This document shows, piece by piece, positions 12,544 to 26,580 of a stretch of 64,000 nt of DNA. This DNA is from Blasia pusilla (Eukaryota > Marchantiophyta > Marchantiopsida > Blasiales), in the NCBI GenBank assembly GCA_050084515.1, contig CM114271.1:47554001-47618000 (forward strand), written 5' to 3'. Positions within the stretch are counted from its first letter, which is position 1, and the number at the start of each line of letters is the position of its first letter. The position numbers and the translations under genes were made by a program. The notes under the pieces were generated by a model, which saw only the letters and a list, made by a program, of their open reading frames with translations, searched no databases and was not told the origin of the DNA.

Positions 12544-15500
12544 CTAAAAGCTAGGGATCCTTCTCTTCTTCTTGGAATTGGGGGTGCCGTGAACCTGTGC
12601 TTTGATGCCATAGGTCTTCAATTGGAAATTCTCAAACGCTTCGGAGACGACCTCCACCTGGAATTTCGAAGTGGCATTCAAATAACATGAGGATATCGAG
12701 TACGGCCTTCAAAATATAAATGTTTAGACATTGCACATTGTTAAGGTTACCGATGACTGCTCTTCAAAATAGGAATGGAGAAAGAATGGATCTCCAGAGG
12801 GAAGGAGAAAATACCAGCTCAGGTTTCTTTGAGTAAACACGAACTATTCTGTCGAGGAAGAAACCGGGTAACAGATGACTGATGCGGTCCTTTGGAATAT
12901 GAAACTTCTCGTTACTCTCATAATCCTGCAATTCAAATAGGTACATGTAAGGTACATATTTCTATTCAGGTTGGGTCCAACAGATACCCAGACCACTTTC
13001 CAAAGCACAGAGGCTCTAACTCTCCGGTACTTTTCTGAAATGAGAAACATATCCATCAGAAGCCGGGGCACCAAGCCATGGTGACACCCCAACGTTTGAG
13101 TACAAACACACACGAGGGATACGAAAATTGTAAATACCTGGAAAAAGCTGACACTGTAGAGTAGCATTCATGCATCAAAACCATGCAGAAAAATGGGTAG
13201 TTAGCTTCAAGTACTGAAGAATTTCTCAAATAACAAGAGCACAAAATAAGCCAAATTTGGGCTATAATATGAGATCATTGCGTTTACAGTCAAAAGTACA
13301 ACGCTGCATAAGTATGGTCCACGTGGTAGATTAAGTCCCGCTAGGTCTAGTGTAACTGCATCAGGTCCATGTTTGACAAACAATTGTCAAGCATTCCCAT
13401 CAAAAAAGCAGTGAAAGCCATGAAAACCGTGATGTGTATGCTCAAGGCACAATGCTTGTTGAGCCTGCCTAGCGAGAAAAAATGCGCCTCCATATCGTTT
13501 ACGTTGCAAATGATAAGACATTTTACACAGAATACGACCTCACATAAGGTAGATGGAGACATTATTAAACTGACTCAAGCGCCGATCGCAAGCAACCATG
13601 ACAGATTATGTGAAAAAATATATGAGGCAATACCCCATATTAAATCCAAGATGTGAGTCTAACATAACAGAGACTCGTCCCTGCAATCGGCAACCTGGGT
13701 CCATCTTTTCTTGATAATAAGCGACAGTAATATTTGTGGACTACTAGCAATTGCGTAGCCAGAAAATCTCAATGGTAAAAGCACAATATTAGGGAGTCTA
13801 GAAACCCAAGAAAAAGAAAATCCAAGTTGTGTGGTAAGGTACCTCTTTACAGGATCCTCTTGACCCCGGGTTAAGTCAATCTTCTGATTGCTCACAACAA
13901 TGTCTTCCTCTCTGAGCTCCACCCCAGACCGGGTCTAAACTTGGGAAAGAAGTGGACAGTTAGCAGTTCGGTACGAAACTCCTTTGTGTAGATTTTGAGA
14001 AGAAGCAAAGCTCAAACTATTTTGCACTTGCTCGAATTAGGCAATGCTGTATGGCAGAATAATCCCTGAATGTCCAAGTATTCCAGGGGAAACGCAAAAA
14101 TCACGCATTCCATTCATTGCAGGAAATTGATATCTCTTCCACACTCCCCGAGAAATTTCTCCCAGTGTCCAACCTGGGTTCAGCATCCCCTTTAGTATAA
14201 ATTTCAGAAAAGACACTTCCAATTTCAATAGAAGAGAAATGACCTGTGCACAAATGATGTCTTTGGCTGTGACTTGCTTGAAGTGCTCCAATTGATCTCT
14301 GGGCACAGAGTACTCATTGCAAAACTGTCCAATACCACAGACACAAACTTCTCAATTTTCTCTAAACCCTAGATGAACGTGGAATTCAGTAACAGCTTCA
14401 GGTCCGCAGCATCTGTCAGATCTCTTCAATTAAATTGTGTAGCGTTACACTTTTTCAAGCTTATAAAAACTTGGGAACGCTGAGAATTCAAGGGCCCTGT
14501 CTTCTTATGCAAGAGGCTACATAGAAAAAAGCTTAGTTTGAATTCCTAAATTTTCTTCCTAGTCTAAGCTAGCTCATTTATTCCATAAGAATGAGTCAAG
14601 TTTGTTACTTTCTTCCTTTCAGTTCAGAAAAAGCAAGTCTAGTAAATACTAGCAACTGTGGTTGACAATTCACAACGACAAGTGAATGCTTAGAAATCAG
14701 ATGAAGTGGTTACAAGTCATAAAGTCGGTGTGTGTATCTGGAGTTTTACAGGTCCACAATTCAATTGGACAAGTGTCTCAAGCCAACTCCCTCATCAATC
14801 TATCTGGTATGATTTGAATCAGAAATGTTGTCAGGAAATTAGAGGTCAGGTACTTATTTCTTGAAGGATGCCCTAATGGGAGTACCTTAGCCAACCAACC
14901 ATAGAGGCATTCATCTCTTAAACAAAAATACCTGATAAAGCTGCCTTCGCCGCAAGCGGAGGATGACATCCTGGGCTGGAAGAAGCTCGGGCTGAACAGC
15001 AGTTTCGATGGCCTTCAAAATTGTATCATCCAACTGGAACAACGCCCTTGTCAATCTCACAAAAATTAAGAAATACTACTAGCAGCAGTTCACATCTTAA
15101 CGTAGATCTTGTGTTGAATGTATATGAAGACCAATGTGTTGAAAATGCCACTGTGAGTTTGGACTGACAAGTTTTCTTAGTATTTGCTGAAGCTTAGTAG
15201 CCTATCCTTGTCTGTAAACAGTTTTATTCAGGGGAGGCCTATTTTTGAGCAAGGAGATCTTTTGTCAAGAATTCCTTTTGATCCAAATGAGTATTTCCTT
15301 AAGACTGGCCTACTGTTTTTAGGGTTCAGTTAGAGGTGTTCTCTTCAACTTCGTGTTCCAATTTCTCTGCAAATCGTTAGATCCCAATCAATTCAGGTAG
15401 CCAGTGAAATAAAGAGCTTCTTGATTAATATTTTGAGGCTCCGCACAAACACTCTTTATGGTCAGCACTCACACTACATGAGAGTCTCCCTCTTCTCATA

Positions 15501-18500
15501 TGCTACCTTCTTCAGATCTTCGTCTCCATGAACCCATCCCCAGTCTCTAGAACTGTCCAGGGTCTACGGTCACAAGACTATGACAGGCGCTACTCGATGA
15601 GTACAGTCTGTATATCCTTGCTATGTAATAGGTATTACGCAATCAAGGTAGTCTACTCAACTGAAAAGCTGTAATCCGAAGCTAATGGGCGCACAGTTCT
15701 AATTTAGATATGGTTTCCAACTGCCAATTTTGTGAAATTGACCATCCAAAAGATCGATTACCTTCCAAAATTCCTCAGGAGTTCGGGCCTGTTCTGCTAT
15801 CATGAGATAATCATTCGCCAGAAGAAATGCATCCGCCAACATTAACTCCATGGCCTAAAGTTATGCAATCACAAAAGGGAAACTTGATTCAGAGTTGTTT
15901 GCCTAATACACTCGACAGGAAATCAAAAAGACTAACTCCATCAAAGAACACCTACCAACCCTTATAGAAGTGACTAATGAAGGGTTTTATTTGTGACTCC
16001 ATTCATTTCAAAGAAATTATGTTGGGATACACAATTAGTAGTCACCTTCACTTTTGGATGAGTATAAACAGTTCTGTGGAGATCTGCTCTTGTTTGAAAC
16101 AAGTGATAGACATTTCTGGCTGAACGACAACCAAACCAGAGAGCAGACACTGTCTGTTAGCAACATATATTTAGACACACTAGGATTAAGATTTGACTAT
16201 ACCATAAGCACGAGATGTATGAAATTTTGATGAGTACAGTTCTTCAAAGGTGGAACAGGGAGTCGGATGAAATTAATGGTCTGTCAAAATTTCTCTGGAG
16301 CTTAGAAGAATAGGGACAACCTCGGGTGTCAATGACACTTGCCTATCGTTTGACAACCTCATGAACTGTAAATACAATGTATACAGTAGACCCAGGAGCT
16401 CACCTTCCTTGGCTCGGTAGCAGATCTCGTTGTCAATTACCCTCATATTCTCCATCAGCCTGGAATAGTTGAAGCTGTTCCCAATTCCGCATGCACGAGT
16501 ATCTCTCTCTATGTAATCAAATCTGCGTCCAGTAATTTTTAACTCATAATCTAAAGCTTTGCACACCTCAATCAAAAAATGAAAGAGGGAGAACAGCCAT
16601 CCATGTTGTGAATCACCTTGGCACTACACATGAATATTATCTGTTGACTCTAGTATTCTTAGTTCCTAGTTCAGATGTGTGCGTCAGTTTGGAAAGTCTT
16701 AGGATAAAAGAATACTTAGTTCCTAATTTATTTCAACCTCGGTAGAAACAGTGTATAGCCATTTCACCTGCTGTTTCTAGTACTTTAAAAAGGAGGCCTG
16801 ACATAAGTACCAAGTATTTTGCTCCACTCCCATAAAAGATTGAGAAGTGTCAAATTAAAGCCATGAGGGAAACAGTGAATAGTAAGTCCACAAAAATCTC
16901 TCTATTCCTTTTGAATTCAAGCATGATACCACTCTAAAATGTCAGTAAGAGCACTTACTTGTCCACATCTATCCCATTGCGTCCATTTGCCACAATATCA
17001 AAGAGGAAACGCTTTTCTCTGGAAGCCTACACATATTACAAGAAGAGCGTAAGTGCATCTTACTGAGAACGTCCAGAACACAAGTACCATGGGAGAGTTG
17101 CGAGGGATGAACTAATCTTAGAGCACAAGGAATCTCATTGTGAATCTGTGTCAATTCACAATGACTTCAACTGGTAAAAGAAGGGAAATCTGAAGTGAAG
17201 TGAAGGTCCGTCACCTATCATCTACTTTACATGTAGCTGAAAATTAGAAACAGAAATCAGGACAAGACATCTCATGTCTTACTTGGATATTTACAGTAGC
17301 AGAGCTAGCAAGTATCATTTCCTGCACCAGATCATACAACCATTATTACATTACCAATATTCTTGCCAGAAGTATCCAACTATCTTAATGCCTTCAAACA
17401 GAATCCTGTACATATAGCAAATTATATAGCCACAGCCTTCGCTTGCTACAGCACCTCATTCCTCCTGACGGATTGTACCATTGACATGGTAAAGAAAATT
17501 CATGTTCTGCCTTACCTTAACTCTTCGCAATTGGCCTGAGTCAATATCAATATGGTGCAGATCAACTATATAATCGATCATGTCAACCGACATTTGTTCG
17601 TGGGTCCTGCAGGCCGAAAGCACACAGAAAAAAATTATTTTCAGTACACTTCAATGGTCTGGGTTGATGATTTCATTGGAGCCAGCAGAGCTTAAGGCCA
17701 CGAAATTTTAACCTTGAAATCTGCTATTAGAAGGGAACCAAACTGACCATTTTTCACCTGGCAATATCTTAGGAAGGAACTCATTATCGAAGACATGGCT
17801 GAAGGGGCCATGACCTAGGTCATGAAGTAGTCCTGCAATGGTGCATGCCAAATTGACACAAAAAGGCTTAATTGCGGCAATTGTCCAGTTAAGACTGATT
17901 TTGGACCATCACCTTTCAAGATGAAAGCAGATATTTAGGTGAAATCTAGTGGTCACTTAGACACTTTACGAACATCAGGAGACTCACCTCTCAAACTGAA
18001 ACGAGAAACCTACGAAACCCTACAAGGTATGACATCAACATCCCTAGTGTAGAAAGCGAGTAATAAAACCAGCCTATTTTCTCACATGCTCGTATGTATG
18101 ACCAATCATAATGAGTGAAGTTCGAACCTGCTAATTTGACTGTCCTGACATCGTACGAGTCGATGCCAAGTTCATCTCCCTGAAATTGCATCGCTCCATA
18201 TGGTTAATCTATAGGGCTCAAGTTCCCGTGGCAAACTTTCTTTGCTTTCCATGCACAGCCGTTTTCCTGCAAAAGCTATGTAACGCATACACCCTGTCCT
18301 TGCTTCTATAATTTACCAGTTTCCTAGAATGTAACTTTGAAGGACCAGATGGGAATTACTTGGAAATTTTTGAGCCGACTTATAGCTTGATCGGCTAAAT
18401 AGTAAGTCCCAAGAGAATGTTCGAATCTGGTGTGCACTGCCCCAGGAAAAACCAGGTGGCAAACACCTGTCAAGACAATAACACAACTGTGTCAGACCTC

Positions 18501-19984
18501 AAGGAGACATAGCAATCATCGGAGGTGCATTTTCCGGGAGATTTCACAAAACATTTTACGTATTTCTGGTAAATATTACCTACTTAACAGGAAAGACTAA
18601 GTAGTCTGAATCTAAATTTCCCCCCAAAACATACACCGAGTCTCATGAAGAAAGATCATCTTTGTGAGCAAAGAAAGTGCAGAATCGTGTTACCTAACTG
18701 CCTCACATCCCGTAGTCTGCATCCGTTCACAAGTAAACAACCAGGAAGTTGCCGAAGGTTAGCATGGGCAAAAGTAATCACATCTTAACCAATGTCTCGA
18801 TAGAAATCACCATGGCAGATATTATTGAGCAAAAGAAGTTCTCACGCCACCACACCCTATTTCTATCGTATTTTTAAGAATTCGATTGAAGCAAGTGATA
18901 AAACTCAATATGGTAGATTTCCCCACTAACCTCTGAAACTGTTCGGTGTCCACGAAACTCAGGCTTAGCTGCAAAATAAAACAAAGCGTTCAGTCCTATT
19001 CGAATTGAAGTGTCTCGAGTCTCTAGTCTTCTACAACAGCTGGAATTCTTGGAAAGAGGTATGCAGAAGAACACATGGTCAGCATGTGCACTCCGACAAA
19101 GAGACGCAAGTTTCGCAATCAGATTCTAGAGTTCAAATGTCAGGATAAGCCTGATCGGCAATCCTTAGTGCTACCTTAGTTGACGGCATGCTTTAGGAGG
19201 GGGTAAATTTGAATAGTGTCAAGACTCTTTTCATCGCGCTTGGTCGAGTGAGGGATATGAAGAAGGGGCAGACAGTGGATTCTCATTCGAAGCAGGTCCA
19301 CCGAGGATGGGACTAAGCGACGCATAGATTTTGCTTCACGACAGGGTAACGACAGCGCCTGATGACCATCCTACGGACCTTAACTGAGATTTTTTTGCAA
19401 ATTGGTCCTTACAGAGTCACCGAAGGGTCCGAACTGGAAACCGATTTCTTATTGGACTGTTTCTGGACTTGAACGTTTAATCCGCGAAATTGAAAAATGG
19501 CGCCGAGATGTACAGATTATGACCAATTGCTTTGCTCTTCGAATTTACAGTCCACCGAGTCACCGATACACTTTTGAATTGAAAATTTTGGACCATATCG
19601 AGCCTCTCATAGGGCGGGAGGACGGGAATTCTCAGTGGGATAGCGAATATCAGAAAGAGACAATCTACTAGGAAGACAATGTCTAATTTCCTCCTTGAGC
19701 ATCTCTTCGTAACCACGAGGTGAAAGAATGGAGTCTGTTTAAACAACTGTATCAACCAATTTTTTGCCGCCCTCTCTTTCTTGCAGAATTACAAAATGAG
19801 AACAAAAACAGACCGGATCAACATAGATCGATTGGTGCACATTGTCGTGCATGCACTTCGTGTGCCGACGCTCTTGAAACACATGCCCGGTGGCATTCTG
19901 CGAAAGCGTCAAAGCGTCGTCATTGTCACTGTGACGCAATCCCATCGCTCTCGGCAATTTGCAGTCTCCAAGCTCCAAAATCAT
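12544..19984 (-). CDS. SAMHD1-like HD-domain dNTP triphosphohydrolase
   Basis: SAMHD1-family enzymes cleave dNTPs to deoxynucleosides and triphosphate, controlling dNTP pools and DNA repair. Eighteen exons join in frame to 491 residues: 19984-19814, 18968-18931, 18716-18694, 18466-18360, 18179-18128, 17832-17748, 17606-17516, 17321-17283, 17026-16959, 16522-16404, 16119-16046, 15854-15762, 15033-14932, 14324-14244, 13934-13843, 13153-13138, 12925-12815, 12657-12544. Key motifs are [37 protein letters not shown] (R91, H94), [12 protein letters not shown] (H134, D135), [13 protein letters not shown] (D224, aligning with the catalytic Asp of human SAMHD1), [12 protein letters not shown] and [12 protein letters not shown]. 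All four HD metal ligands (H94, H134, D135, D224) are kept. There is no N-terminal SAM domain, as in other plant members. A basic tail KKKRR near the end could be a nuclear signal. The ATG at 19984 is the first after an in-frame TAG. Three exons are 16, 23 and 38 nt long. Confidence 0.9.
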
Positions 19985-21540
19985 GTCGAAGAAAAAGTCT
20001 AGCTCTTCGAATTCGCAACCGAATTCACCGCATTCCGCCCCATAAAATACTCCTCGCTACACCGATGAACAACCCGTACAATAAACGAGAAATCCGCGCC
20101 CCCCGCCCCCCCACCCCTTCCCCGGCGGCAAAAGGCAGCAATTTCAAACCTGCAGCAACTCCCAAATCAATCAAGCAAGCAACGCTCGCAGCTTCTGCCG
20201 CTACCGTCAGCAGCCGCGCCGCCACAGCAAATAAAATTAGATATCTGAAGCAAACCATCACACGGCCACGGACACGAGCTCGATAGGATTCGAACCCGTA
20301 CGACGCGCTGTCTTACGCGTACCCTCCCTTGTTTCACGTTCCTCAGCCAAAACGCGCAGAATATTCGCGCTGCGAGTAGCGCTCCACCAGCGGACAATAG
20401 AAAGTGGAAGCCGAAAGAGAGAAATAAGACCTTCACCTCACATTAGCTTCTGCAACTTCACTTCTGCAAGGTCTCCAGTCACGTGTGCCATTTGTCCTCA
20501 GTACAGTGCGACTGCTCCTCATATCAAGCATCTCGCGGGATGAAGTAGCGTCTTCCGTGACAGTTCCGTCCGCCGTGAACGTTGACGTCGTCTCCAGCAC
20601 AGCGACCCATCTACACCGGAATCACGACGGCTAGCGCCTGGCCTCCCTCCACTGTCCCATCTATTCCTTCTTGCCACGTTGTACGGTCATTACGGTATTA
20701 GGGGAGTATTTGACTACTGATTCGGGAGCTCGTTTATTTATTTATTTATTTTCTAAACCCATTTGATTTTAATCCATTCAAAACTGGCAAAAAGTAGATT
20801 GATTAGCGTATGCCTAAACCCTGAATTACCTTCCAAAATACCGTCGAGTGTCATTTTCAATCAACTTCAAACCATCTTATTGATTAAAAAGGCAAGCGAT
20901 CCTGTGAAAAATGAAGAGTCATTCTCCAAGATAAATTTAAACGACCGCAGTTGAATGTTTTGTAAAAAGGGAAATACGTCTCTCCATGCTGCAAGGTCGT
21001 ATTTTACATAAGGAATCTTTCATTTTACTAGGTATTGTTTTGTGTATAGCGTTTATAGCGTGCAATTTAAATAGGTAGGCAGTGTGGTTGGATATCCCAC
21101 GTAAGGAGGTGTGTATCTCCTCCGGCACCCCGCACTCAAAAGACGATAAGTTCATACAAAATTACTATGGAATGATGTCCATAACTATGGCATAAAATTT
21201 GAGACGCCATAGTAATTCATTGCTTATTTAAACAAGATACCCAAGAAACACTTTAGTATACCAAGGTCTTGGTTAGAGTTACAACAATTTTCCATATCCT
21301 CAAAATGAAGAGAGAACATCATTTAATTTTAATTTTTCTATAAATACTAGTAAGATGCTTGTGCCATACGTCGGTACATAAATTTGAGAATTGAGAATAA
21401 ATATGAATGTCTAAGATATCTTAATCCCATTGAAAAAAAAATAGGAGTTTATTTCATGCAAGAATTTTTTTATACATCATATTTCGGGTGTAATCATCTT
21501 TCTCATCGGAATGTCTATCATTGCCATTCATAATATGAAT
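19985..21540. other. Upstream region of the SAMHD1-like gene and unexplained DNA
   Basis: The first 700 bases are GC-richer and probably contain the promoter and 5' UTR of the HD gene. Frames here are short and overlap on both strands. At about 20286-20297 GGATTCGAACCC resembles the complement of a tRNA T-loop, but no acceptor or D-arm pairing could be built around it. A short TTTA repeat lies at 20733-20750. From about 20900 the sequence turns AT-rich and runs into the Helitron remnant. Confidence 0.4.
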
Positions 21541-21559
21541 TGAACGCCTTTGTCCTACT

Positions 21560-24060
21560 CTAAATCATGCCACATATAATTGGCAATGAGAAAATACATG
21601 CGTAAGTAAGTAAATTCCATTTTTTTGATCTTGTGACTTATTAATAATTATAGTCCATGGAAGGATAGGGAATTGCAATCTACATAAATCAAAAGACAAG
21701 CCCAACTTAGAAGCAATCAAAGTGATATGTGGAATGAAAACTCGATCTCCAAGGTTCTTCCCAATAGTGATTTTAGCATCTATAACATGTCACATGAATC
21801 CACAAATGATCAATCGAGTGTCACACGCTTGTCCTTTTACATTGTTCATGTTTCAAAAATAATAATTTTTGCATCTATCATGTAGATTTTGGAGGTAGTC
21901 AAGAAGGTAAGATTGTATTCAAGAATTTTTTGGGATGGATATAATTCATTCCCTAGTATGAAAAGGACGCAACACTAAGATAAGTTGGCTCATATACATA
22001 CCACACAATGCAAAAAAAAATTCCCAATAATTCTCCTAAATAGGATTATTTCATGAATTAAGATACAATTATTTAGAGTATCAACATTAGGAGTAGTGAT
22101 GATAATCTCTTCTTAAAATCAAGACATGACTTCTACATTTATGTCATCAATATTTATATTTTTTTATGTGAGAATAGTTGTATCTCTTAAAAATTTGATG
22201 ATATAAAATCACCGAAGATCATTCCTATATATAATATCAATAAAATAATTTACATCCTTACTATAAATAACCATGTTACATGGTTGTTAAATAATCGTCT
22301 CCCAAAGAACTCTGTAGAGACACACAACCCTCTCCTACCTCCAATAACCAATAAAAAAAAGATGTTGATGAATACGCATATGCTCTCCCAAAATTTTGAA
22401 CTCTCATATTTGTATTAAGCTTCATCATCCTCACATAAGATGATAAATTTGATCTCTCTAAAGTGGCTTGAATAAGTTTTGGATGATCCCTATGGCGAAT
22501 GACAAAGAAAACTTGACAAAAATCACCACCAGAAATAATGAACTTTCCCCAAAATTTTCGTATGTCTACATAGTCTCATTGAACGTAAATCTTTAGTATT
22601 GCAGAAGCGTGCGTTCAATAGGACACACTCTCAATGTTGATCTGCATCTAAACACTCACTCACATTAGTCGAGTCTGGGTCAATTAACATTCTACCTTTC
22701 CAAGTTCTCGACTCGGCCTCTCATCAAGCTCAACCTTCCTAGTTTCTTAGTTTACAACACATGCAAGTCTCTCAAGACTTGGGACACACTTTCTGCTCGG
22801 TTGAGGAACCACAAACGGCGTTTGCATGCTTGGCGGTCCCAACTGTCCAATGGAAATCCAATGAGTCCCTCACTGAAACTCAAAAAAATGAGTCGCGGGT
22901 TGGAATCCAAGTGTGGCTTAAGAAATCCACTCCCTTGCATTAGATTTGGGTTTTGAGTCCCAACGCCAAACTCCCATTCCATCCCGTGCCCTTGAGGCGC
23001 CGTTTGGCGCCCAAATTGGGGTTTGGGTTCCAAAAAACTTTGGAGACATTCCCCCTTACTAGTACTTTTGGGGATCTCCCGCCTTCCTCTAACTTTAGGG
23101 AAAGACCGAAGGTCCGTAAGTGGGCCCTCGGCCTGTGGTTGGCCGTCACGGGGGGCACTCCCTTCCAATCAACTACATAGATGCTACGATCTCATACGAA
23201 AGCTAAGCACACCAGTGTGCATCATGTTTGTTTATGCGGCCATTATTCTATGTGATCTCAGGTTAAGTCTCTTTGAAGCTGGCACACGAACCAAATAAGA
23301 GCAAATTGAAAAAGGGTGCAGCTCTCTCCTTGCCGTAAGGGATCTCATCGCTCAACCAATTATGCTGCTCAAGCAACTGCAGAAAATGCCGCGCAAGCTG
23401 CCATTCAATACAATCGGGCCCCTTATTTTGGCCCTCAATCCAACTCCTAAACAGTCTTTTCCGGAAAATATCTCAACCTTTGCTCGAGCGTTTTCTTAGA
23501 TCTTTAGTGCGTTGTAATCTTCTTTGCATAAGCTTTCCAACGCCACCTTATCTGTTCCAAATGCATCTTGGGACTTAACGTTATGATCCAAAACACAGTC
23601 AAAATCCCCAAATGCTAGACGCGTTCCAAATCTGGTTCTCACCTCTTTGGCAACCAACTTCTTAGACTCAACTCATCTCAAGTCTTGGTTCATGTTTGGT
23701 TCATGTTTCGTGATCGCGACCATAAACGCATGAAACGCACAAACTCTATTGCGCATTTTGTCTCTTGGACTTTTCCAGGAGACCTCTCCAAAGCGCAACC
23801 ATCCTAGCGTGAGCCCACTAAAGTTGTGATGTTTCGCTTGGCGTTCGTTTGGTGGTAAGTGCCTTGTACATAGTGCATCTAACAATGATATAACTATCCC
23901 ATTGGATGAGATAACTAAAGTAGCACCTCTTGGACTTTTTATATTTGCAAGGAGAAGATTATATAAGAAAGTCGTCCCTACTCCACTTGGGCCATCAATG
24001 ACTTTTTTTCCAAAAGGTAGAATATTATGTGTAATTTTATCCAATTAATCACGTATAGCA
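21560..24060 (-). pseudogene. Helitron helicase (PIF1-like) remnant, split by an insertion
   Basis: Helitrons move by rolling circles with a Rep/helicase protein; only helicase parts are seen here. On the minus strand the 5' piece (about 24044-23873) has a Walker A region, VIDGPSGVGTTFLYNLLLAN, followed by ATLVISSNGI (compare ASSGIAA in the family). The 3' piece (about 22560-21560) reads FGEKFIISGGDFCQVFFVIRH (motif III area) and LKLNTNMRV, then NGTRLIICGF, RVFIPHITL, LQFPILPWTIIINKSQDQ (compare FAMTINKSQGQ) and VFSHCQLYVA. The order is that of Helitron helicases. Stops and frameshifts break it throughout, and the Walker A Lys is replaced by Thr (GVGTT for GTGKT). No Rep domain or Helitron ends were recognised. 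Confidence 0.75.
22600..23872. mobile_element. Insertion nested in the Helitron helicase; related to 49.26-49.93 kb
   Basis: The helicase homology stops near 23873 and resumes near 22560, so about 1.3 kb lies in between. The right part (about 23400-23870) matches, in inverted orientation, the block at about 49640-49900, and also the phrases around 49262-49460: TCTCTTGGACTTTTCC, GAGACCTCTCCAAAGCGCAA, and the GCTTGGCG end. The left part (about 22610-22760) matches 47720-47832 (GGACACACTCTCAATGTTGATCT and similar). No transposase was seen. It may be a non-autonomous element or a composite of two. Borders are approximate. Confidence 0.5.
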
Positions 24061-26580
24061 TCCTAAATGATTTGTCATCCATCAATCAAAGACAGTCTCC
24101 CTACTTCTAACTTCTTCACATAACCATCTCAATCATTCTAGAACTCCTCTTCCTCCAAAACTCTAGGGGAATAAGGGATTCAAAGTCTGGGTCATGGCAT
24201 GTTCGAAAAATGAGATATCTGAATCTTGCAAATGATGATGTACTTCCAAACCACACGTGAAATCCTTCAAAATTTTCCTGGATCGAGTTTTGAAGGCCAA
24301 AAATTTCTTAGGATAGTGATGATGAGCTACGTTTCATTTGTCTTCCATGAGAAAGATTCAATTGATTCTATTAGGGTACTCCCTCCAAGTGAGATTTATG
24401 TGTCAGTCGCTAGAGATTTATCCTTCCATGTAATTATAGCCAATGCACATACATGATGTACTAGTATACTAGTGAGTGCCCTGAGTCGGTATTATGCATG
24501 AAAAAAAAAAAGCCTTTAAATTTTATGTAGACATATATGACAATTTTCTTAAAAAGTATCCTGAATTGGGTCACCTTAAGAAATTTATTTTTGAGTATAC
24601 AATGTCGACCGAAGTAACACACCGAAAAGATGCATCTACTAGTTAGGACCCGTGAGGGGACCGTGCAGCGTTTAACTCTAAACCCTAAACCCTAAACGCC
24701 TCATTCCCGGTCCCCAACTTTGAATGTTACTTGAATGCCCCCTATCCGAATGCCCATGCCACGTGATGGACTATCACTGTCGCCAATTGACAATAATATA
24801 GATTTATGACCGCCAATAGTCACTTTGTAAGCAACTTGACCATGATAAAACTCCACGCTAGTTAGTGATAGACTCCGTATGTAGATATCTACGATCTAGA
24901 ACCCTAGTGTGCACAGGTCATGTGAATTTAAGGAGAACAAACCGATGCTTAGTAGTAATGCGAAATTAATCTACAGAAATCCTTGCAAAACTTATATATG
25001 AGAAAATATTCGACGCAAGGATCCAGATTGACGGCTACAAGTTGACATGATCATTGTGATCAATGAGACCTCCCCAAATTATACCGCGTAACAATTTAGA
25101 TTCTCTTCTTTGGGGTTTAAGTCACCACACATGAGATGACGAATTTTCTTTCAATAGACCCTACCCATCTAATTTAGATGTTCTCCTCTCACCGTACCCA
25201 CCCCAGCGAGTTTACAATGCTTTTTCCCCCACTCTTATCTGATGTCAGATTTTTTATGGACATTAGCCCGATGTATTTATTCTTTCCCCTCTTATAGTTG
25301 TCCTCTCGTTGGAAAAGGGGGTAGAGAGTTTTTTTCGCAAGGATTTTATTTCAATTAAAACAAATCTTTCTCATCTCGTCTTCTACGATGATTTTTCCTT
25401 TCCAGTTTTGGGTCACCAAAATTTTGTAGAGACTCAAAAAAATTCCTTTATCGTCCAAACCAAAATATTATTGATTGTCAAACCAATTCTACTTTGCTCT
25501 CACATGCATAATACTCTCACGGTACTCTAGTAAAAATTTCATGATCTAATTTCAACATACTAAACCTTACCCCAAAAATATGTACATGCAAAAATTTGAG
25601 CACTGCTTTAATAGTTGTTATCTTCAATTCAAAAAGTACCTTTAAGCAAACATACACACAAACTTGAATATTGTACTGAGAAATTTTTTTCTTCTGCCCC
25701 GTCGTCATATGCACTCTCCAATAATAACGAAATGATATGGGAACAAGCACAACACGGAACTCCAAAGCAAGTGCGCGTTTCTTAGCCGCTTAGAACAACC
25801 TCACGAGAAGGGCGATGCTGAATCTCGTTACGAGCGATGGGATTCCTTCTATTCTATTGTTAGGAGGAGCAAATGGCCCCGTGAGATTGTACTCTTCCAC
25901 GCAGGCATGCGCAGTGCGCACATGAGATTCTGTCACTTCCACGCGCACACGAAAAGCGAGCTAGCAAGTAGCTCGCTTGCTTGCTGATGAAGTGGTCGAG
26001 ACGGTTGCGAAGGCGGCTCGGAGGTGAATGATTTTCGAGGGAGTCTGTAACTCCTGACGTCCGTCCAGGTGGTTGTTTTTAGAGAACCGGTACATCTCGT
26101 TCTTCAACAAACGCTCGCGGTACACGATTAGGAAGGCGCCTCGGGGGGGGGGAATATGGTGACATTGCTATTCCCGACTCAAGACCGTGAAGAGACGACG
26201 AGTTCAGAAGAGCGGCAAGAACTTGATTCCAGATTCCCGCAAGCGCAGAAGTGACAGATTAACCACATCGTTTGCGCTGCTCCACCAATCGCAATCGACC
26301 TCGCGCAAGAACAGCCATAGCAAGAACTTGGCTCATAATTCTCTAGCTTCAAACTCCCTCTCCTCCCACATTTCTGGTATTTATAATTATAATCGTGGAT
26401 GCCAGTTTTTTAAGTTTCTCCGATTTTGGTCGGTTATTTGATACGAAATACAAAGGAATCTTGTGTTTTCAGTTAGATTTAAGCCGGAAATTCAGGAAAG
26501 GAACGTTGAGATTTGAACCAGATCAACAAGTAACCCTGGTTGTCCGGGACGTTGGTGAGTAATAGTCCTCATTATTCGTT
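24061..26580. other. No gene recognised; probable further Helitron-derived and unique DNA
   Basis: The stretch next to the helicase (to about 24480) may be degraded upstream helicase sequence, but I could not match motifs. The rest shows no domain. Short open frames (24226, 25309, 26187) lack support. A G-run lies at about 26145-26153. Confidence 0.3.
24676..24697 (+). repeat. Short interstitial telomere-type repeat (CCCTAAA)
   Basis: CTAAACCCTAAACCCTAAAC gives nearly three Arabidopsis-type telomere units. It is too short to be a former telomere and may be a telo-box cluster or a repair scar. Confidence 0.55.

Noticed and set aside
13369-13656. Plus-strand gene inside an intron of the SAMHD1-like gene
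   Set aside because: No domain, and it lies wholly in an intron on the opposite strand.
20270-20365. tRNA gene on the minus strand
   Set aside because: Only the GGTTCGAATCC T-loop phrase fits. The T-stem pairs poorly, and I found no matching acceptor strand or D-arm.
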